From: Lysobacter sp.
GTDB lineage: Bacteria; Pseudomonadota; Gammaproteobacteria; Xanthomonadales; Xanthomonadaceae
Length of the DNA stretch: 64,000 bases
Assembly (NCBI GenBank): GCA_011526085.1
Contig: WYBC01000026.1
Location: forward strand, 1-64,000
Direction: 5' to 3'
Shown here: piece by piece, positions 1 to 10,017 of the stretch
Numbering within the stretch: the first letter of the stretch is position 1
How the letters are laid out: every line of letters starts with the position of its first letter
The notes under the pieces: model-generated
Told to the model about the DNA's origin: nothing
Database searches by the model: none
What the model saw: only the letters and a program-made list of their open reading frames with translations
Translations under genes and position numbers: made by a program

Positions 1-228
1 CAGCGCGAAGATGAACATGCTCATCCACGCCGACGGCACGTGGATGTAGAGAATGCGGAAGCTGTCGCCCTGCTGGTAATCCGCCGGCACCCCGAACAGC
101 GCGCTCCAGGTGCCCCAGGCCATGACCGGCAGCGCCAGCCCGAAACACCACGGCGCCCAGCGCGCGGCGAAGCGGTCGAAGTACGGCGGCGAGCCGAGTT
201 GGTGGAACCAGCGGACGACCGGATTCAT
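1..228 (-). CDS. ccmC: Heme exporter protein CcmC, N-terminal part (runs off the window)
   Basis: Inner-membrane component of cytochrome c maturation system I, which handles heme delivery to CcmE. Only the first 76 codons are present; the gene continues beyond base 1. The visible product begins MNPVVRWFHQLGSPPYF and continues into a membrane segment and the WxxxFGVPADYQQG...ILYIHVPSAW stretch that is typical of the CcmC family. The ATG at 226-228 is the only suitable start in the frame. It follows ccmB with a 109-base gap on the same strand, as expected for a ccmABC(DEFGH) operon. Identity is confident despite truncation. Confidence 0.9.
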   Translation of the reverse strand, partial: MNPVVRWFHQLGSPPYFDRFAARWAPWCFGLALPVMAWGTWSALFGVPADYQQGDSFRILYIHVPSAWMSMFIFAL

Positions 229-337
229 GGATGGATATCGCGTGTCTTCGTCGGGGTGGCGTGGCGGAATGCGGACGGGATTGTCGTCGCGGCGGAAGTG
301 CGGGGCATTGACCTGTCTCAAGCGCGTCGCGATGCGC

Positions 338-1060
338 TCAGTTCACCGCGATCCGGATCGCCGCCGCCGCGGTCAGCGGCGCCAGCACCATCGCGACGAC
401 CAGGCCCGCCGCCAGCAGCAGCATCGGACCGACCGCGTCGAGCCCCTGCGCGCTGGCCGCGACGCTGCCGGCACCGAACACCAGCACCGGAACGTACAGC
501 GGCAAAGCGAGCAGTCCCACTAGGATACCGGAGCGGCGCATGCCCACGGTGAGCGCCGCCACCACCGCGCCGATCAGGCTCAGCAGCGGCGTGCCCAGCG
601 CCAGCCCGGTCATCAGCACCGGCAACTGCGCGTGCGGCAGGTGCAGCAGTTCGGCCAGGAACGGGGTCGCCAGCAGCAGCGGCCACGCGGTGGTGGCCCA
701 GTGCATGAACGTGCGCACCGCGACCAGCCACGCCAGCGGCACCGGCGCCAGCATCCACTGCTCCAGCGAGCCGTCCTCGGCGTCGCCGCGGAACAGCGTG
801 TCCAGCGCCAGAAGGCCGGCCAGCAGGGCCGCGACCCACAGCACGCCGGCGGCGACCTGCGCCTGCAGTTTCGGTTCGTTGCCCAGCGCCAGCGCGAACA
901 GCACCACCACGATCAACGCGAACAGCGCGGGCTGCAGCGCATCGCCGCGGCGGCGCCACAGCAGGCGCAGATCGCGGGCGAGCAGGGCGCGGGCGGACAG
1001 CAGCAGCGACGGTGGCTGGCCGGCGATGCCCATCCGGGGCGGATGCGACGGAGCGGTCAT
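338..1060 (-). CDS. ccmB: Heme exporter protein CcmB
   Basis: Membrane permease of the CcmAB ABC transporter, which releases holo-CcmE from CcmCD during cytochrome c maturation. The 240-residue product has about six hydrophobic segments and the family hallmarks [12 protein letters not shown] near the start, FALALG, and [11 protein letters not shown] in the middle. Usual CcmB length is about 220-230, so the first 20 residues before [13 protein letters not shown] may be a mis-set start, but the ATG overlaps the ccmA stop by four bases (ATGA), which favours it. Translationally coupled to ccmA. Confidence 0.93.
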   Translation of the reverse strand: MTAPSHPPRMGIAGQPPSLLLSARALLARDLRLLWRRRGDALQPALFALIVVVLFALALGNEPKLQAQVAAGVLWVAALLAGLLALDTLFRGDAEDGSLEQWMLAPVPLAWLVAVRTFMHWATTAWPLLLATPFLAELLHLPHAQLPVLMTGLALGTPLLSLIGAVVAALTVGMRRSGILVGLLALPLYVPVLVFGAGSVAASAQGLDAVGPMLLLAAGLVVAMVLAPLTAAAAIRIAVN

Positions 1061-1701
1061 GCCGCGCGCCTCAGGACGAGCTCGCGGGTGCGTACCGGCG
1101 GCGCGGCGTAGGCGCCGTGGGTGGTGACCAGCGCGGCGCCGCCCTCGCGCAGATGCGCCTGCACCATCCGGTTCACCAGTTCGATACCGTCGAGGTCGAG
1201 GTTGGCGTAGGGCTCGTCCAGCAGCCACACGGGTGCCGGCGACAGCCACATCCGCGCCAGCGACAGCCGCTTCTTCTGCCCGGCCGACAGCTGGCGGGCC
1301 AGCGCGTCCTGATAACCGTCCAGGCCGACGATACGCATCGCCGCCTCGGCCGACTGGCCTTCGCGGCGACCGTGCAGGCCGCAGAGGAATTCGAGATTCT
1401 CGAGCGCGCCGAGATCGGCCTTCAGCGCCGGCAGGTGGCCGAGATAGGCGAGGGCGCGGGTGCGTTCCGGCGTGGCGGTGGCGTGGCCGTCGATCTCGAT
1501 GCGCCCGTCCTCCGGCCGCAGCAGGCCGGCCAACACCCGCAGCAGGGTGGTCTTGCCGGCGCCGTTGTCGCCGCGGATCAACAGCGCTTCGCCGGCATCG
1601 ACCTCGAAATCGAGCGGTCCGAACACCGGTTCGTCGTTGCGTGCGAAGCGCAGGCCGTGCGCTGCGAGCAGCGGCGGCATGGAAGGGGAAGGCGCGGTCA
1701 T
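1057..1701 (-). CDS. ccmA: Cytochrome c biogenesis ATP-binding protein CcmA
   Basis: ATPase subunit of the CcmAB transporter. The 214-residue protein is a single ABC domain: Walker [10 protein letters not shown] around residue 45, signature [13 protein letters not shown] around residue 140, and Walker B VWLLDEP followed by a D-loop. The signature SAGQ instead of SGGQ is normal for CcmA. Start chosen at the ATG giving [12 protein letters not shown]; a second ATG seven codons later (base 1680) is equally possible. First gene of the visible ccm set, with ccmB overlapping its end. Confidence 0.95.
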   Translation of the reverse strand: MTAPSPSMPPLLAAHGLRFARNDEPVFGPLDFEVDAGEALLIRGDNGAGKTTLLRVLAGLLRPEDGRIEIDGHATATPERTRALAYLGHLPALKADLGALENLEFLCGLHGRREGQSAEAAMRIVGLDGYQDALARQLSAGQKKRLSLARMWLSPAPVWLLDEPYANLDLDGIELVNRMVQAHLREGGAALVTTHGAYAAPPVRTRELVLRRAA

Positions 1702-1801
1702 CGCGCCGATTTTACGGGCTGGCGACCGTCTTTGCTGCGGCCGTGCCGTCGCGCCGGTCGATCTGCGGGTGCGGCGCCGCTGCGCCGGGGCATCAGGCCC
1801 T

Positions 1802-2293
1802 TCAGCCGCGGAGCCAGTCGATCGCGGGATGTTCGGGAAACGCGGCGGGCCGCGCGGCGTCCACCCGCATCCGCACCGGCGCTTCGGCGTTCCAGTACAG
1901 CGTGGCCAACTGGCCATAACGGCGCGACAGCGCATCGAATTCGGCCGCCGCCATGTCCACCACCAGCCAGCTCGGTTCGCGCCAGGAGCGGTTGGCAGCC
2001 GAGGAGAAGGCCGGCCGGAAGATGCGGCGGCTGTCCAGCAGATCGTCCTGCAGCGCGTCGTCGGCATCGCGGTTGACCGATTCGGGGCGCTGGATCGAAT
2101 ACGGGTCCCAGGCCGAGAGCAGGCCGAAGCGGGTCGCGTCCGGGTAACGGCGCGCGACCTCGGTGGCCGGCGTGCCGATCTTCAGGTTCAGCCATTCGCC
2201 GTCCAGCTCCCAGCGGTATTCCGCGACGAGATACGCCCGCACGAGTTCGGCGATCCGGGCCTCGCCGGCGGACAGAAGGGACGGCTGCATCAT
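1802..2293 (-). CDS. DUF3293 domain protein
   Basis: A 163-residue soluble protein that matches my memory of the DUF3293 family: a central [11 protein letters not shown]-like stretch and a C-terminal [11 protein letters not shown]...W region. Function is unknown for the family. Two adjacent ATG codons open it (2293 and 2290). It lies 100 bases upstream of ccmA on the same strand, so it may be co-transcribed with the ccm genes, but nothing links it functionally to heme. No signal peptide or membrane segment. Confidence 0.75.
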   Translation of the reverse strand: MMQPSLLSAGEARIAELVRAYLVAEYRWELDGEWLNLKIGTPATEVARRYPDATRFGLLSAWDPYSIQRPESVNRDADDALQDDLLDSRRIFRPAFSSAANRSWREPSWLVVDMAAAEFDALSRRYGQLATLYWNAEAPVRMRVDAARPAAFPEHPAIDWLRG

Positions 2294-2432
2294 GGGCGAC
2301 AGGTTTAACCCGGACGCGCCGCCCCGTAAACTCTGGCGCCCGCCACGAAGGATGTGCTAGGCCGGCGCCGAATGCGCCGCCGCACCGTCTTCGCCTCCCC
2401 GCGTCATCGCCGCCCATTCCACGGATCCCCGC

Positions 2433-3578
2433 ATGCAGCACAGCAAGTTGCCCAAGGTAGGCACCACCATCTTCACCGTGATGTCGCAGCTCGCGGCCGA
2501 ACACGGCGCGATCAATCTCGGCCAGGGCTTTCCCGATTTCCCGGTGCCGCAGCGACTGGTCGACGAACTCGACAAGGCGATGCGCGCCGGCCACAACCAG
2601 TATTCGATGATGACCGGCATTCCCGCGCTGCGCCGCGCCATCGCCGACAAGACCGAGCGCGTGTACGGCGTCCGCCCCGACGAGAACGCCGAGATCACCG
2701 TCACCAGCGGCGCCACCGAGGCGATCTTCAACGCGATCCATGCGGTGGTGCGCGCGGGCGAGGAAGTCATCGTGCTCGATCCCTGCTACGACTGCTACGA
2801 ACCGGCGATCGACCTGGCCGGCGCGCGCGCCGTGCACATCCCGCTCGACCCGCAGACCTTCGCGCCGGACTGGCAGCGGGTGCGGGACGCCATCGGCCCG
2901 AAGACGCGGATGCTGATGATCAACAGTCCGCACAATCCGTCCGGCGCCATGTTCGGCGAGGACGACATGCGCACGATCGCGGAGATCCTCCGCGACACCG
3001 GGATCTGGCTGCTGTCCGACGAGGTCTACGAGCACATCGTCTTCGACGGCGCCCGCCACGAATCCGCGCTGCGCTACCCGGAGCTGCGCGAACGCGCCTT
3101 CGTGGTCTCCAGCTTCGGCAAGACCTACCACTGCACGGGCTGGAAGGTCGGCTACTGCATCGCGCCGCCGGCGCTGAGCACCGAGTTCCGCAAGGTCCAC
3201 CAGTACAACGTTTTCTGCACCTTCCATCCGGCGCAGCACGCCTTCGCGGCGATGATCGACGCCGAACCGGAACACTACGAGCAGCTCGGCGCCTTCTACC
3301 AGGCCAAGCGCGACCGGTTCCGCGCGCAGTTGCTCGGCACGAAGCTGGTGCCGCTGCCGGTGCCGGGCGGCTACTTCCAGCTCGTCGACTACTCGGCGGT
3401 GAGCGGTCTCGACGATCTCGAATTCTGTCGCTGGCTGACCATCGAGAAGGGCGTCGCGGCGATCCCGCTGTCGCCGTTCTACGAAACCCCGCCGGCCGGC
3501 CAGCGCCTGGCGCGGCTGTGTTTCGCCAAGAACGAGACGACGCTGGACGCCGCCATCGAACGCCTGCTGAAACTCTGA
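2433..3578 (+). CDS. PLP-dependent methionine/glutamine aminotransferase (YbdL/KAT-like)
   Basis: Fold-type I class I/II aminotransferase, 381 residues. Visible family features are the N-terminal NLGQGFPDFP, the aspartate-containing SDEVYEHIVFDG, the PLP lysine in SSFGKTYHCTGWKVGY, and a C-terminal arginine region RLCFAKNE. These are the hallmarks of the YbdL/glutamine transaminase K group, which transaminates methionine or its keto acid with glutamine as partner. The next gene, an omega-amidase, would remove the alpha-ketoglutaramate product, so the pair likely serves methionine salvage or keto-acid repair. Substrate assignment is inferred from family and neighbour. Confidence 0.88.
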   Translation: MQHSKLPKVGTTIFTVMSQLAAEHGAINLGQGFPDFPVPQRLVDELDKAMRAGHNQYSMMTGIPALRRAIADKTERVYGVRPDENAEITVTSGATEAIFNAIHAVVRAGEEVIVLDPCYDCYEPAIDLAGARAVHIPLDPQTFAPDWQRVRDAIGPKTRMLMINSPHNPSGAMFGEDDMRTIAEILRDTGIWLLSDEVYEHIVFDGARHESALRYPELRERAFVVSSFGKTYHCTGWKVGYCIAPPALSTEFRKVHQYNVFCTFHPAQHAFAAMIDAEPEHYEQLGAFYQAKRDRFRAQLLGTKLVPLPVPGGYFQLVDYSAVSGLDDLEFCRWLTIEKGVAAIPLSPFYETPPAGQRLARLCFAKNETTLDAAIERLLKL

Positions 3579-3585
3579 CAAAATC

Positions 3586-3651
3586 GGTGGAGCGGGCTTC
3601 AGCCCGCTGTTGTTTCTCCAAAAACCGCAGCGGGCTGAAGCCCGCTCTACC
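3586..3651. repeat. REP-like nested palindrome
   Basis: Two copies of an 18-base near-palindrome, AGCGGGCTTCAGCCCGCT (3591-3608) and its inverted partner (3629-3646), flank a 20-base centre rich in T and A. The flanking GGTGG/CTACC extends the symmetry, so the whole element can form one long hairpin or two short ones. It sits between the aminotransferase and amidase genes. GC-rich REP elements of this look are common in Xanthomonadaceae genomes. It may cap or attenuate the upstream transcript. Confidence 0.85.
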
Positions 3652-3679
3652 GGGCCATCCCACCGCCGACGAGCCTCCC

Positions 3680-4477
3680 ATGAACGATCTGCGCATCACC
3701 CTCGTCCAGGGCGCCACCCGCTGGCACGATCCGGCCGGCAACCGCGAGTACTACGCCCATCTGATCGCCGGCCTGCGCGGCACGACCGATCTCGTGCTGC
3801 TGCCGGAGACCTTCACCAGCGGCTTTTCCAACGAGGCCGTCGCACAGGCCGAGACGATGGACGGGCCGACGGTCGCGTGGATCCGCGAACAAGCGCGCGC
3901 GCTCGATGCCGCGATCTGCGGCAGCGTGCAGTTGCGCGACGGCGACCGGGTGTTCAATCGCCTGCTGTTCGCCACGCCCGACGGCGATCTGCGCACCTAC
4001 GACAAGCGCCACCTCTTCCGCTACGGCCGCGAGCACGAGCGCTATGCCGCCGGTCGCGAACGCCTGACCCTCGACTGGCGCGGCTGGCGCATCTGTCCGC
4101 TGGTCTGCTACGACCTGCGTTTCCCGGTGTTCTCGCGCAACCGCTACGACAGCGAGCGCGCCGGTGCGCTCGACTACGACCTGCTGCTGTACGTCGCCAA
4201 CTGGCCTTCTGCGCGGTCGTATCCCTGGAAGACCCTGCTCCGCGCCCGCGCGATCGAGAACCTGTGTTACGTCGCCGGGCTGAATCGCGTCGGCACCGAC
4301 GGCAACGGTCTGCATTACTCCGGCGACAGCGCGGTGATCGATTTCCTCGGTCAGCCCGTGAGCGAATGCGGCGAGGAGGAAGTGGTCGTCACCACCACGC
4401 TGCAGGCGAAGGAACTCGCGGCGCACCGCGAGCGCTTCCCGGCGATGCTCGATGCGGACGCCTTCGAACTGCGCTGA
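3680..4477 (+). CDS. Omega-amidase (YafV-like carbon-nitrogen hydrolase)
   Basis: Nitrilase-superfamily amidase of 265 residues with the Glu-Lys-Cys catalytic set visible: Glu in LLPETFTSGF near residue 42, Lys in TYDKRHLF near 110, and Cys in LVCYDLRFP near 144. This family hydrolyses alpha-ketoglutaramate and related omega-amides in the cytosol. It follows the glutamine-type transaminase gene, whose amide product it would consume. A longer in-frame reading from upstream exists but is a shadow of the transaminase. Start is the ATG at 3680 giving MNDLRITLVQ. Confidence 0.9.
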   Translation: MNDLRITLVQGATRWHDPAGNREYYAHLIAGLRGTTDLVLLPETFTSGFSNEAVAQAETMDGPTVAWIREQARALDAAICGSVQLRDGDRVFNRLLFATPDGDLRTYDKRHLFRYGREHERYAAGRERLTLDWRGWRICPLVCYDLRFPVFSRNRYDSERAGALDYDLLLYVANWPSARSYPWKTLLRARAIENLCYVAGLNRVGTDGNGLHYSGDSAVIDFLGQPVSECGEEEVVVTTTLQAKELAAHRERFPAMLDADAFELR

Positions 4478-4540
4478 ATCGCGCGTGGCACCGGTGCATG
4501 CCCGCGACCGGAGTCTTCGGCGAGGGCAGGGGCGACGCCG

Positions 4541-5653
4541 TCACGCCGCATGTCTCCGCCCGAAGTAGATGTGCTCCGCCGCCCAGCGCATCGGCGCGGA
4601 GCCCAGCATCAGGTCGAACGGCCAGTCCATCTGTGCATGATCGAAGGCCCAGCGCAGGGCGCGCTTGATCCGGTAGCGCGGTGCCGCGCGTTCGACCACG
4701 CGCTCCGGCGACGGGCCGCCGTCGCGCAGATGACGGGCGACCGCCTCGCCGGTGGCCCAGCCGTGCTGCCAGGCCGAATGGATGCCGCCGGCGGTGACCG
4801 GCGAGACGATGCCCGCGGCATCGCCGGTCAACAGCACGCCGGGCTGCGCCAGCGGAGACACCGGGCCGCCGCAGGGAATCAGGCCGGCGCGGATCGCGCT
4901 GGGCGTCAGCGCGTCGGCGATGCCCAGCGCGCGGCCCACGCGCGCGCGCAGCGCGTCGATGTCCGGCGCGCCGCTGCGCGAAGGGCGATGCCGGAACGCG
5001 AGGCCGAACTGCACGCCGGTGGGGTTCTGCGTCGCCCAGCCGATGTAGCCGGGCGCCAGGCGTTTGTCGACGAAGCAGTGCAGGGCATCGGGTTCGCGCA
5101 GTTCGAGGCCCGCGAACTCGTATTCCACGCCGTAGAGGAAATCGCGGACGTGGCCCAGACCGAAGCGCTGCGCGACCCGCGATTTCGCGCCGTCGGCACC
5201 GACCAGCCAATGGGTGCGGCCGATCCCCGGCAGATGCCAGCGGCCGCGGCGGGGATCCGGTTCGCGCGAGGCGTGCAGGAACGACTGCGACAGGCGCAGG
5301 TCCACGCCCTGCGCGCGCATTTCGTCGGCCAGCCAGCGCATCAGGTTCGGCGTGTCGGTGGTCAGGAAGTAATAGTCCGGCACCTGCAGCGCGACGTTGC
5401 GCAGGTTCGGCGCGTACAGGCGCACGCGTTCGACCCGGCGCACGAGATCCGCCGGCATCCGGTTGAGCCAGGTGCGTTCCGCGGCTTCCTTCACGATGAT
5501 CCCGGTGGTGTGCAGCTTCAGGCCGGGGTCGCGCTTGCGCTCCAGCACGCACACGCGCAGTCCGTACTGCGCCGCGGCGATGGCACAGGCCGCGCCGGCG
5601 AAACTGGCGCCGACGATCAGCAGGTCGTATTCGCGTTCGGGGACTGCGGCCAT
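4541..5653 (-). CDS. FAD-dependent oxidoreductase, geranylgeranyl-reductase-like
   Basis: A 370-residue flavoprotein with an N-terminal Rossmann FAD motif LLIVGASFAGAACAIAAA at residues 11-28 and a second FAD motif GVLLTGDAAGIVSPVTAGG at about 275, typical of the p-hydroxybenzoate hydroxylase/geranylgeranyl reductase superfamily. Substrate cannot be read from the sequence. No signal peptide or membrane segment. It stands alone on the minus strand, convergent with the amidase gene and divergent from the DUF2252 gene. Confidence 0.8.
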   Translation of the reverse strand: MAAVPEREYDLLIVGASFAGAACAIAAAQYGLRVCVLERKRDPGLKLHTTGIIVKEAAERTWLNRMPADLVRRVERVRLYAPNLRNVALQVPDYYFLTTDTPNLMRWLADEMRAQGVDLRLSQSFLHASREPDPRRGRWHLPGIGRTHWLVGADGAKSRVAQRFGLGHVRDFLYGVEYEFAGLELREPDALHCFVDKRLAPGYIGWATQNPTGVQFGLAFRHRPSRSGAPDIDALRARVGRALGIADALTPSAIRAGLIPCGGPVSPLAQPGVLLTGDAAGIVSPVTAGGIHSAWQHGWATGEAVARHLRDGGPSPERVVERAAPRYRIKRALRWAFDHAQMDWPFDLMLGSAPMRWAAEHIYFGRRHAA

Positions 5654-5872
5654 GCGGGCTCCTGCGGGGAAGTCGGGCGCAGTCTGGGCGGCCGTGGCGG
5701 GCGCAGGATGGCGTCTGTGTGAAGTCGGGGTTCACACGCCGGTTGCGATGGGCATCGATGCGGGTCGGCTGGCGCCGCATCGTTTCCGCATGCGCCGGCG
5801 CCGCGCGTTCGCGGATGCCATCGTTCTGACATCTGCCGCTGTTACAAGCTTCCGGACCCATTTGCATGGACG

Positions 5873-7243
5873 ATGACGATGCGCGTGTTCCTGATTCCGG
5901 TGTTGGCGGTGTGCGCGACGCTCTGCGCGATGGGTTCCACGTTCGCGGCGACGCCGCGATCCGGCTGGGTGGTGTCCGAGATCTACGCGTACAACCATCC
6001 GTATGCGGCAGCCGCCAGCGGCGAACTCGAAACCAAGATGGCGACGATGGCGCAGAGCGCCTACGGCTTCTATCGCGGGACCGATCATCTTTTCTTCCGC
6101 GACATGACGACGATGCCGGCGTCGGCCTATGCCACCAGCCAGACCGGATATGCCTGGATCGGCGGCGACACGCACCTCGGCAATTTCGATGCCTCGCGCG
6201 ACAGCGGCGGCAAGGCCGTGTTCGCGGTCTCGGATTTCGACGAAGGCCAGCTCGGCCAGTACGTGTGGGACCTGCGGCGGTTGGCGGTCGGCATGGTGTT
6301 GGCCGGGCGCGAGAACGGTTTGGCGGATGCCGACATCCGGACCGCGATCGAGACCCTGGTCGGCGCGTACGCCGACAAGATGAGCGATTTCAAGGGGACC
6401 GGCGCCGAGCTGAGCTTCCAGCTCACCCCCGGCAACACCACCGGCGTGGTGGACGACACCATCGTCGAGGCCGACGGCAAGACCCGCGCCGCCCTGCTGT
6501 CGAAATACACCCGGCTCAGCGGCAGCGTGCGGTCTTTCCAGGACCTGTCGAACCTCGTGCCGGTGCCGGCCGCCACCTACAGCGCCATCGTCGGCGCGAT
6601 GGGCGGCTACGTGAACGCCATCGCCGCTTCGAAGCGCTATGCCACGAGTTATTACGCGGTCAAGGACATCCGCCAGAAACTCGGGTCCGGCGTCGGCAGT
6701 CTCGGGAAACTGCGCTACTACGTGCTGGTGCAGGGGCCGTCGACGGCCACCACCGACGACGTGATCCTGGAGATGAAGCAGGCGTCGACCAGCGTCGTGG
6801 CGATCGCGAACGGCGGCCGGTTGCCGACGTCGTCCTATGGCGCCCACGAAGGCGCGCGGGTGGCGAAGACGGCGAAGGCGCAGCGCATCAATGCGGATGT
6901 GCTGATCGGACATGCGAGCGTCGCCGGCACGCCCTACTACGTGCACGAGAAATCGCCGTATCAGGAAGACTTCGATTACACGCTGCTGAGTACCGCCGGC
7001 AGGATGAATACCGCCGCGACCTATTTCGGACAGGCCCTGGCGTCCGCGCACGCCATCGCCGATCAGGATTACGACGCGACCATCGTCTCCTTCAGCATCG
7101 ACAAGCAGGTCGCGGATGCGATCACCAGCAAGAGCGGCCTGAAAGCGGAGATCTCCGCCTTCGCGTTCGAATACGCCGCGCAGGTGCAGCTGGACTGGCA
7201 GGCGTTCGTCGTCGCCTACGACAACGGCATGCCGCTGTACTGA
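5873..7243 (+). CDS. Exported DUF2252 family protein
   Basis: Protein of 456 residues with the conserved DUF2252 motifs FYRGTDHLFFRD (about residue 65), GDTHLGNF (about 98), and DFDEGQLGQYVWDLRRLA (about 120), then a C-terminal domain with QVQLDWQ. The family resembles protein-kinase-like phosphotransferases, and its function is unknown. Unusually, it begins with a clear signal peptide (MRVFLIPVLAVCATLCAMG, predicted cleavage after FAA), implying a periplasmic location. ATG codons at 5873 and 5879 are both usable. Transcribed alone. Confidence 0.8.
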   Translation: MTMRVFLIPVLAVCATLCAMGSTFAATPRSGWVVSEIYAYNHPYAAAASGELETKMATMAQSAYGFYRGTDHLFFRDMTTMPASAYATSQTGYAWIGGDTHLGNFDASRDSGGKAVFAVSDFDEGQLGQYVWDLRRLAVGMVLAGRENGLADADIRTAIETLVGAYADKMSDFKGTGAELSFQLTPGNTTGVVDDTIVEADGKTRAALLSKYTRLSGSVRSFQDLSNLVPVPAATYSAIVGAMGGYVNAIAASKRYATSYYAVKDIRQKLGSGVGSLGKLRYYVLVQGPSTATTDDVILEMKQASTSVVAIANGGRLPTSSYGAHEGARVAKTAKAQRINADVLIGHASVAGTPYYVHEKSPYQEDFDYTLLSTAGRMNTAATYFGQALASAHAIADQDYDATIVSFSIDKQVADAITSKSGLKAEISAFAFEYAAQVQLDWQAFVVAYDNGMPLY

Positions 7244-7277
7244 CGACGCGCAGCCGCCGGCCGCGCATCGGTGGCTT

Positions 7278-8675
7278 TCAGCCGGCCAGTCGCCCCCGCA
7301 GCGAATTGCTCATCGCTTCGGTGACGACCACGTCCACGAACTGCCCGATGAGCTTCACGCCGGCCGGCGCCGGGAAATTCACGAAGCGCATGTTCTCGGT
7401 GCGGCCGGTGAGCTCGTTCGGATCCTTCTTCGACGGGCCTTCGACCAGCACGGTCTGGGTGGTGCCGACCATCGCCTGCGCGATCCGCTTCGCGTTGTCG
7501 TTGATCGCCGCCTGCAGGCGCGCGAGACGGGCGTGCTTCTCTTCGTTGCTCACGGTGTCTTCGATGTCGGCCGCGGGCGTGCCCGGGCGGCGCGAGTAGA
7601 TGAAGGAGAAGCTCTGGTCGAAGCCGACGTCCTCGATCAGTTTCATGGTCTTCCCGAAATCGGCGTCGGTCTCGCCGGGGAAGCCGACGATGAAGTCCGA
7701 GCTGATCGAGATGTCCGGGCGCACCGCGCGCAGCTTGCGGATCTTCTGCTTGAACTCCAGCGCGGTGTAGCCGCGTTTCATCGCCGAGAGGATGCGGTCG
7801 CTGCCCGACTGCACCGGCAGGTGCAGGAAATTCGCGAGCTTCGGCACGTCGCGGTAGGCCTCGATCAGCGAGTCGCTGAACTCCAGCGGATGCGAGGTGG
7901 TGAAGCGGATGCGTTCGATGCCCTCGAATTCGGCGATGGTGCGGATGAGCAGGCCGAGGTCCGCGATCTCGCCTTCGCCCGCATTGTCGATGGCGGCGAT
8001 GGGCCCGCGATAGGCATTGACGTTCTGGCCCAGCAGGGTGACTTCGCGTACGCCCTGGGCGGCGAGCTGGGCCACTTCGACCAGCACGTCCTCGAACGGC
8101 CGGCTGACCTCTTCGCCGCGGGTGTAGGGCACCACGCAGAAGCTGCAGTACTTCGAGCAGCCCTCCATGATCGAGACGAACGCGGTGGGGCCTTCGGCGC
8201 GTGGCTCGGGCAGGCGGTCGAACTTCTCGATCTCCGGGAAGCTGATGTCGACCTGCGGCTTGCCGGTCTCGCGCTTGGCGCGGAGCAGGTCGGGCAGGCG
8301 GTGCAGGGTCTGCGGGCCGAACACCAGATCCACATACGGCGCGCGCTTGATGATCGCTTCGCCCTCCTGGCTGGCGACGCAGCCGCCGACCCCGATGACC
8401 ACCGGCCGCTCGCGGCCCTTCAGCGCGCGCCAGCGACCCAGCTGGCTGAAGACCTTCTCCTGCGCTTTTTCTCGGATCGAGCAGGTATTGATCAGAATCA
8501 CGTCGGCTTCGTCGGCGTTCTCCGTCATCACCATGCCCTCTTCGGCGCCGAGGACTTCGGCCATCTTGGCCGAGTCGTACTCGTTCATCTGGCAGCCGTG
8601 GGTCTCGATGAAGAGTTTTTTCGGGGCGATTGCGGAAGTCGGCGCGGCGGCCCGGGAAGCAGGGGTGTCGGTCAT
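7278..8675 (-). CDS. miaB: tRNA-2-methylthio-N6-dimethylallyladenosine synthase MiaB
   Basis: Radical-SAM methylthiotransferase that adds the 2-methylthio group to i6A37 of tRNAs. The 465-residue protein shows the three N-terminal cluster cysteines ([11 protein letters not shown] at 26-36, [17 protein letters not shown]), the radical-SAM CxxxCxxC within [15 protein letters not shown], and a C-terminal TRAM domain. Start chosen at 8675 because it gives [12 protein letters not shown] followed closely by the domain; the frame stays open further upstream but without family similarity. It ends 35 bases from the DUF2252 gene, convergent. Confidence 0.96.
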   Translation of the reverse strand: MTDTPASRAAAPTSAIAPKKLFIETHGCQMNEYDSAKMAEVLGAEEGMVMTENADEADVILINTCSIREKAQEKVFSQLGRWRALKGRERPVVIGVGGCVASQEGEAIIKRAPYVDLVFGPQTLHRLPDLLRAKRETGKPQVDISFPEIEKFDRLPEPRAEGPTAFVSIMEGCSKYCSFCVVPYTRGEEVSRPFEDVLVEVAQLAAQGVREVTLLGQNVNAYRGPIAAIDNAGEGEIADLGLLIRTIAEFEGIERIRFTTSHPLEFSDSLIEAYRDVPKLANFLHLPVQSGSDRILSAMKRGYTALEFKQKIRKLRAVRPDISISSDFIVGFPGETDADFGKTMKLIEDVGFDQSFSFIYSRRPGTPAADIEDTVSNEEKHARLARLQAAINDNAKRIAQAMVGTTQTVLVEGPSKKDPNELTGRTENMRFVNFPAPAGVKLIGQFVDVVVTEAMSNSLRGRLAG

Positions 8676-8851
8676 GGCGGTGTCCGGGGCGCGGTGGTGA
8701 TTCCGGGCCGGAGTCGTGAAAGGGCGCACAGTGTAGCCGTGGCCGGTGGCGGTCGGCGGCGATGGCCGGAATCGATGCGGCTGCCGCGTTCGTCGGCTCA
8801 GGCCGATCAAGGACTTGGCAAAGCTTTCGAATCCGGGGACACTCCTCGGCC

Positions 8852-9814
8852 ATGACCCGGGGCCCCGTCATTCTCTGTATCGGCATGCTGCTGGCGGCGA
8901 CGCTGGCGGCGCCCGCCGCTCGTGCCGGCACGGTCTACCGCTGCGAGAGCCCGGATGGCAGCCGCACCTACGCCAGCAAGCGGGTGAAGGGCGCCAAGTG
9001 CGCGGTTGTCAGCAGTTACACGCCATCCACGGCGGCCGCGCGCGGCGCGCCGTCGTCGGCGAGCACCGCGCGCTCGGCCAGCGAGCCCATGGCCACCGCC
9101 GTCCCGCACGCGCCGGCCATGGGTGCGGTGTCGACGCCGGTCGCCGAAGTCGTCGGTTCTCCGATCGCGCCCGTCGCCGTATCGGCACCGGTCGCGCCGC
9201 CGCCGGCGATGCCCCGGCAGGGCACGACCCGGCGGGTGGAAGGGCAGGTCTATTCCTATATCAAGGACGGCGTGCGCCACTACACCAGCAAGCCGCCGCG
9301 CGGCGTGGCCGGCGCCACCGCCATCCGCTCGATCCGCTACAGCTTCCTCGAGACCTGTTACGCCTGCGCCCCGCTGCCGGGCGTCAACTTCGGCACCCTG
9401 CGCCTGAATACCGACGCCTACGCCGCCGAGATCCGGGCCGCCGCCACCCAGCACGGGGTCGACGAGGCCATCGTCCGCGCGATCATCCATGCCGAATCCT
9501 CGTTCAACCCGAACGCGCGCTCGCGGGTCGGCGCGGAAGGCCTGATGCAGTTGATGCCGCCGACCGCGCGCCGTTTCGGGGTCGGCAATTCCTACGATCC
9601 CGCGCAGAACATCCGCGGCGGCGTGCAATACCTGGCCTGGCTGCTCAAGCGCTACAACGGCGACCTGACCCTGGCCGCCGCCGGCTACAACGCCGGCGAA
9701 GGCGCGGTGGACCGTTACAAGGGCGTTCCGCCCTACAGCGAGACCCGGCGCTACGTCGAGCGCGTCCGCGTCCTCGCCGAGCGTTACCGGGGCGTGCTCG
9801 CCGGCCGCGGCTGA
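8852..9814 (+). CDS. Secreted lytic transglycosylase (SLT domain)
   Basis: Periplasmic peptidoglycan lytic transglycosylase, 320 residues. An N-terminal signal peptide ([19 protein letters not shown], cleavage near ARAG) is followed by a [17 protein letters not shown] segment of the DUF4124 type, a Pro/Ala/Val-rich linker, a second [13 protein letters not shown] copy of that motif, and a C-terminal SLT domain with catalytic Glu in [12 protein letters not shown], then [10 protein letters not shown] and [15 protein letters not shown]. The duplicated small domain plus SLT layout is common in Xanthomonadaceae. Start at ATG 8852 places the signal peptide at the N terminus. Confidence 0.92.
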   Translation: MTRGPVILCIGMLLAATLAAPAARAGTVYRCESPDGSRTYASKRVKGAKCAVVSSYTPSTAAARGAPSSASTARSASEPMATAVPHAPAMGAVSTPVAEVVGSPIAPVAVSAPVAPPPAMPRQGTTRRVEGQVYSYIKDGVRHYTSKPPRGVAGATAIRSIRYSFLETCYACAPLPGVNFGTLRLNTDAYAAEIRAAATQHGVDEAIVRAIIHAESSFNPNARSRVGAEGLMQLMPPTARRFGVGNSYDPAQNIRGGVQYLAWLLKRYNGDLTLAAAGYNAGEGAVDRYKGVPPYSETRRYVERVRVLAERYRGVLAGRG

Positions 9815-9909
9815 CTGGCTCCGGCCCTTTTCCGCCCGCATCCGGGCCCGTTTTCCCGCCCGACGCCCTGCCCGCAGCCCGCCCGCATCCGCCGCGGCCG
9901 AGGCAAACA

Positions 9910-9939
9910 TTGTCGGCCGATTCAGCGTTCCGTTACACT
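9910..9939 (+). promoter_or_regulatory. Candidate sigma-70 promoter of petABC
   Basis: TTGTCG (9910-9915) and TACACT (9934-9939) are separated by 18 bases, about 80 bases upstream of petA. Match to consensus is moderate. It lies within the 203-base gap between the transglycosylase and petA, which otherwise holds nothing recognisable. Confidence 0.45.
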
Positions 9940-10017
9940 TTGTCGTCTTTGCCGGCCGGCTTCGGAAACGGAGCCTGCCCGCAACCCAAGTATCCCAATG
10001 CTTTCGCGGAGTGCCGG

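Noticed and set aside
2354-4477. A 707-codon frame that would fuse an unrelated N terminus to the omega-amidase
   Set aside because: The first 440 residues are the shifted shadow of the aminotransferase gene and cross the REP element. The amidase has its own ATG at 3680.
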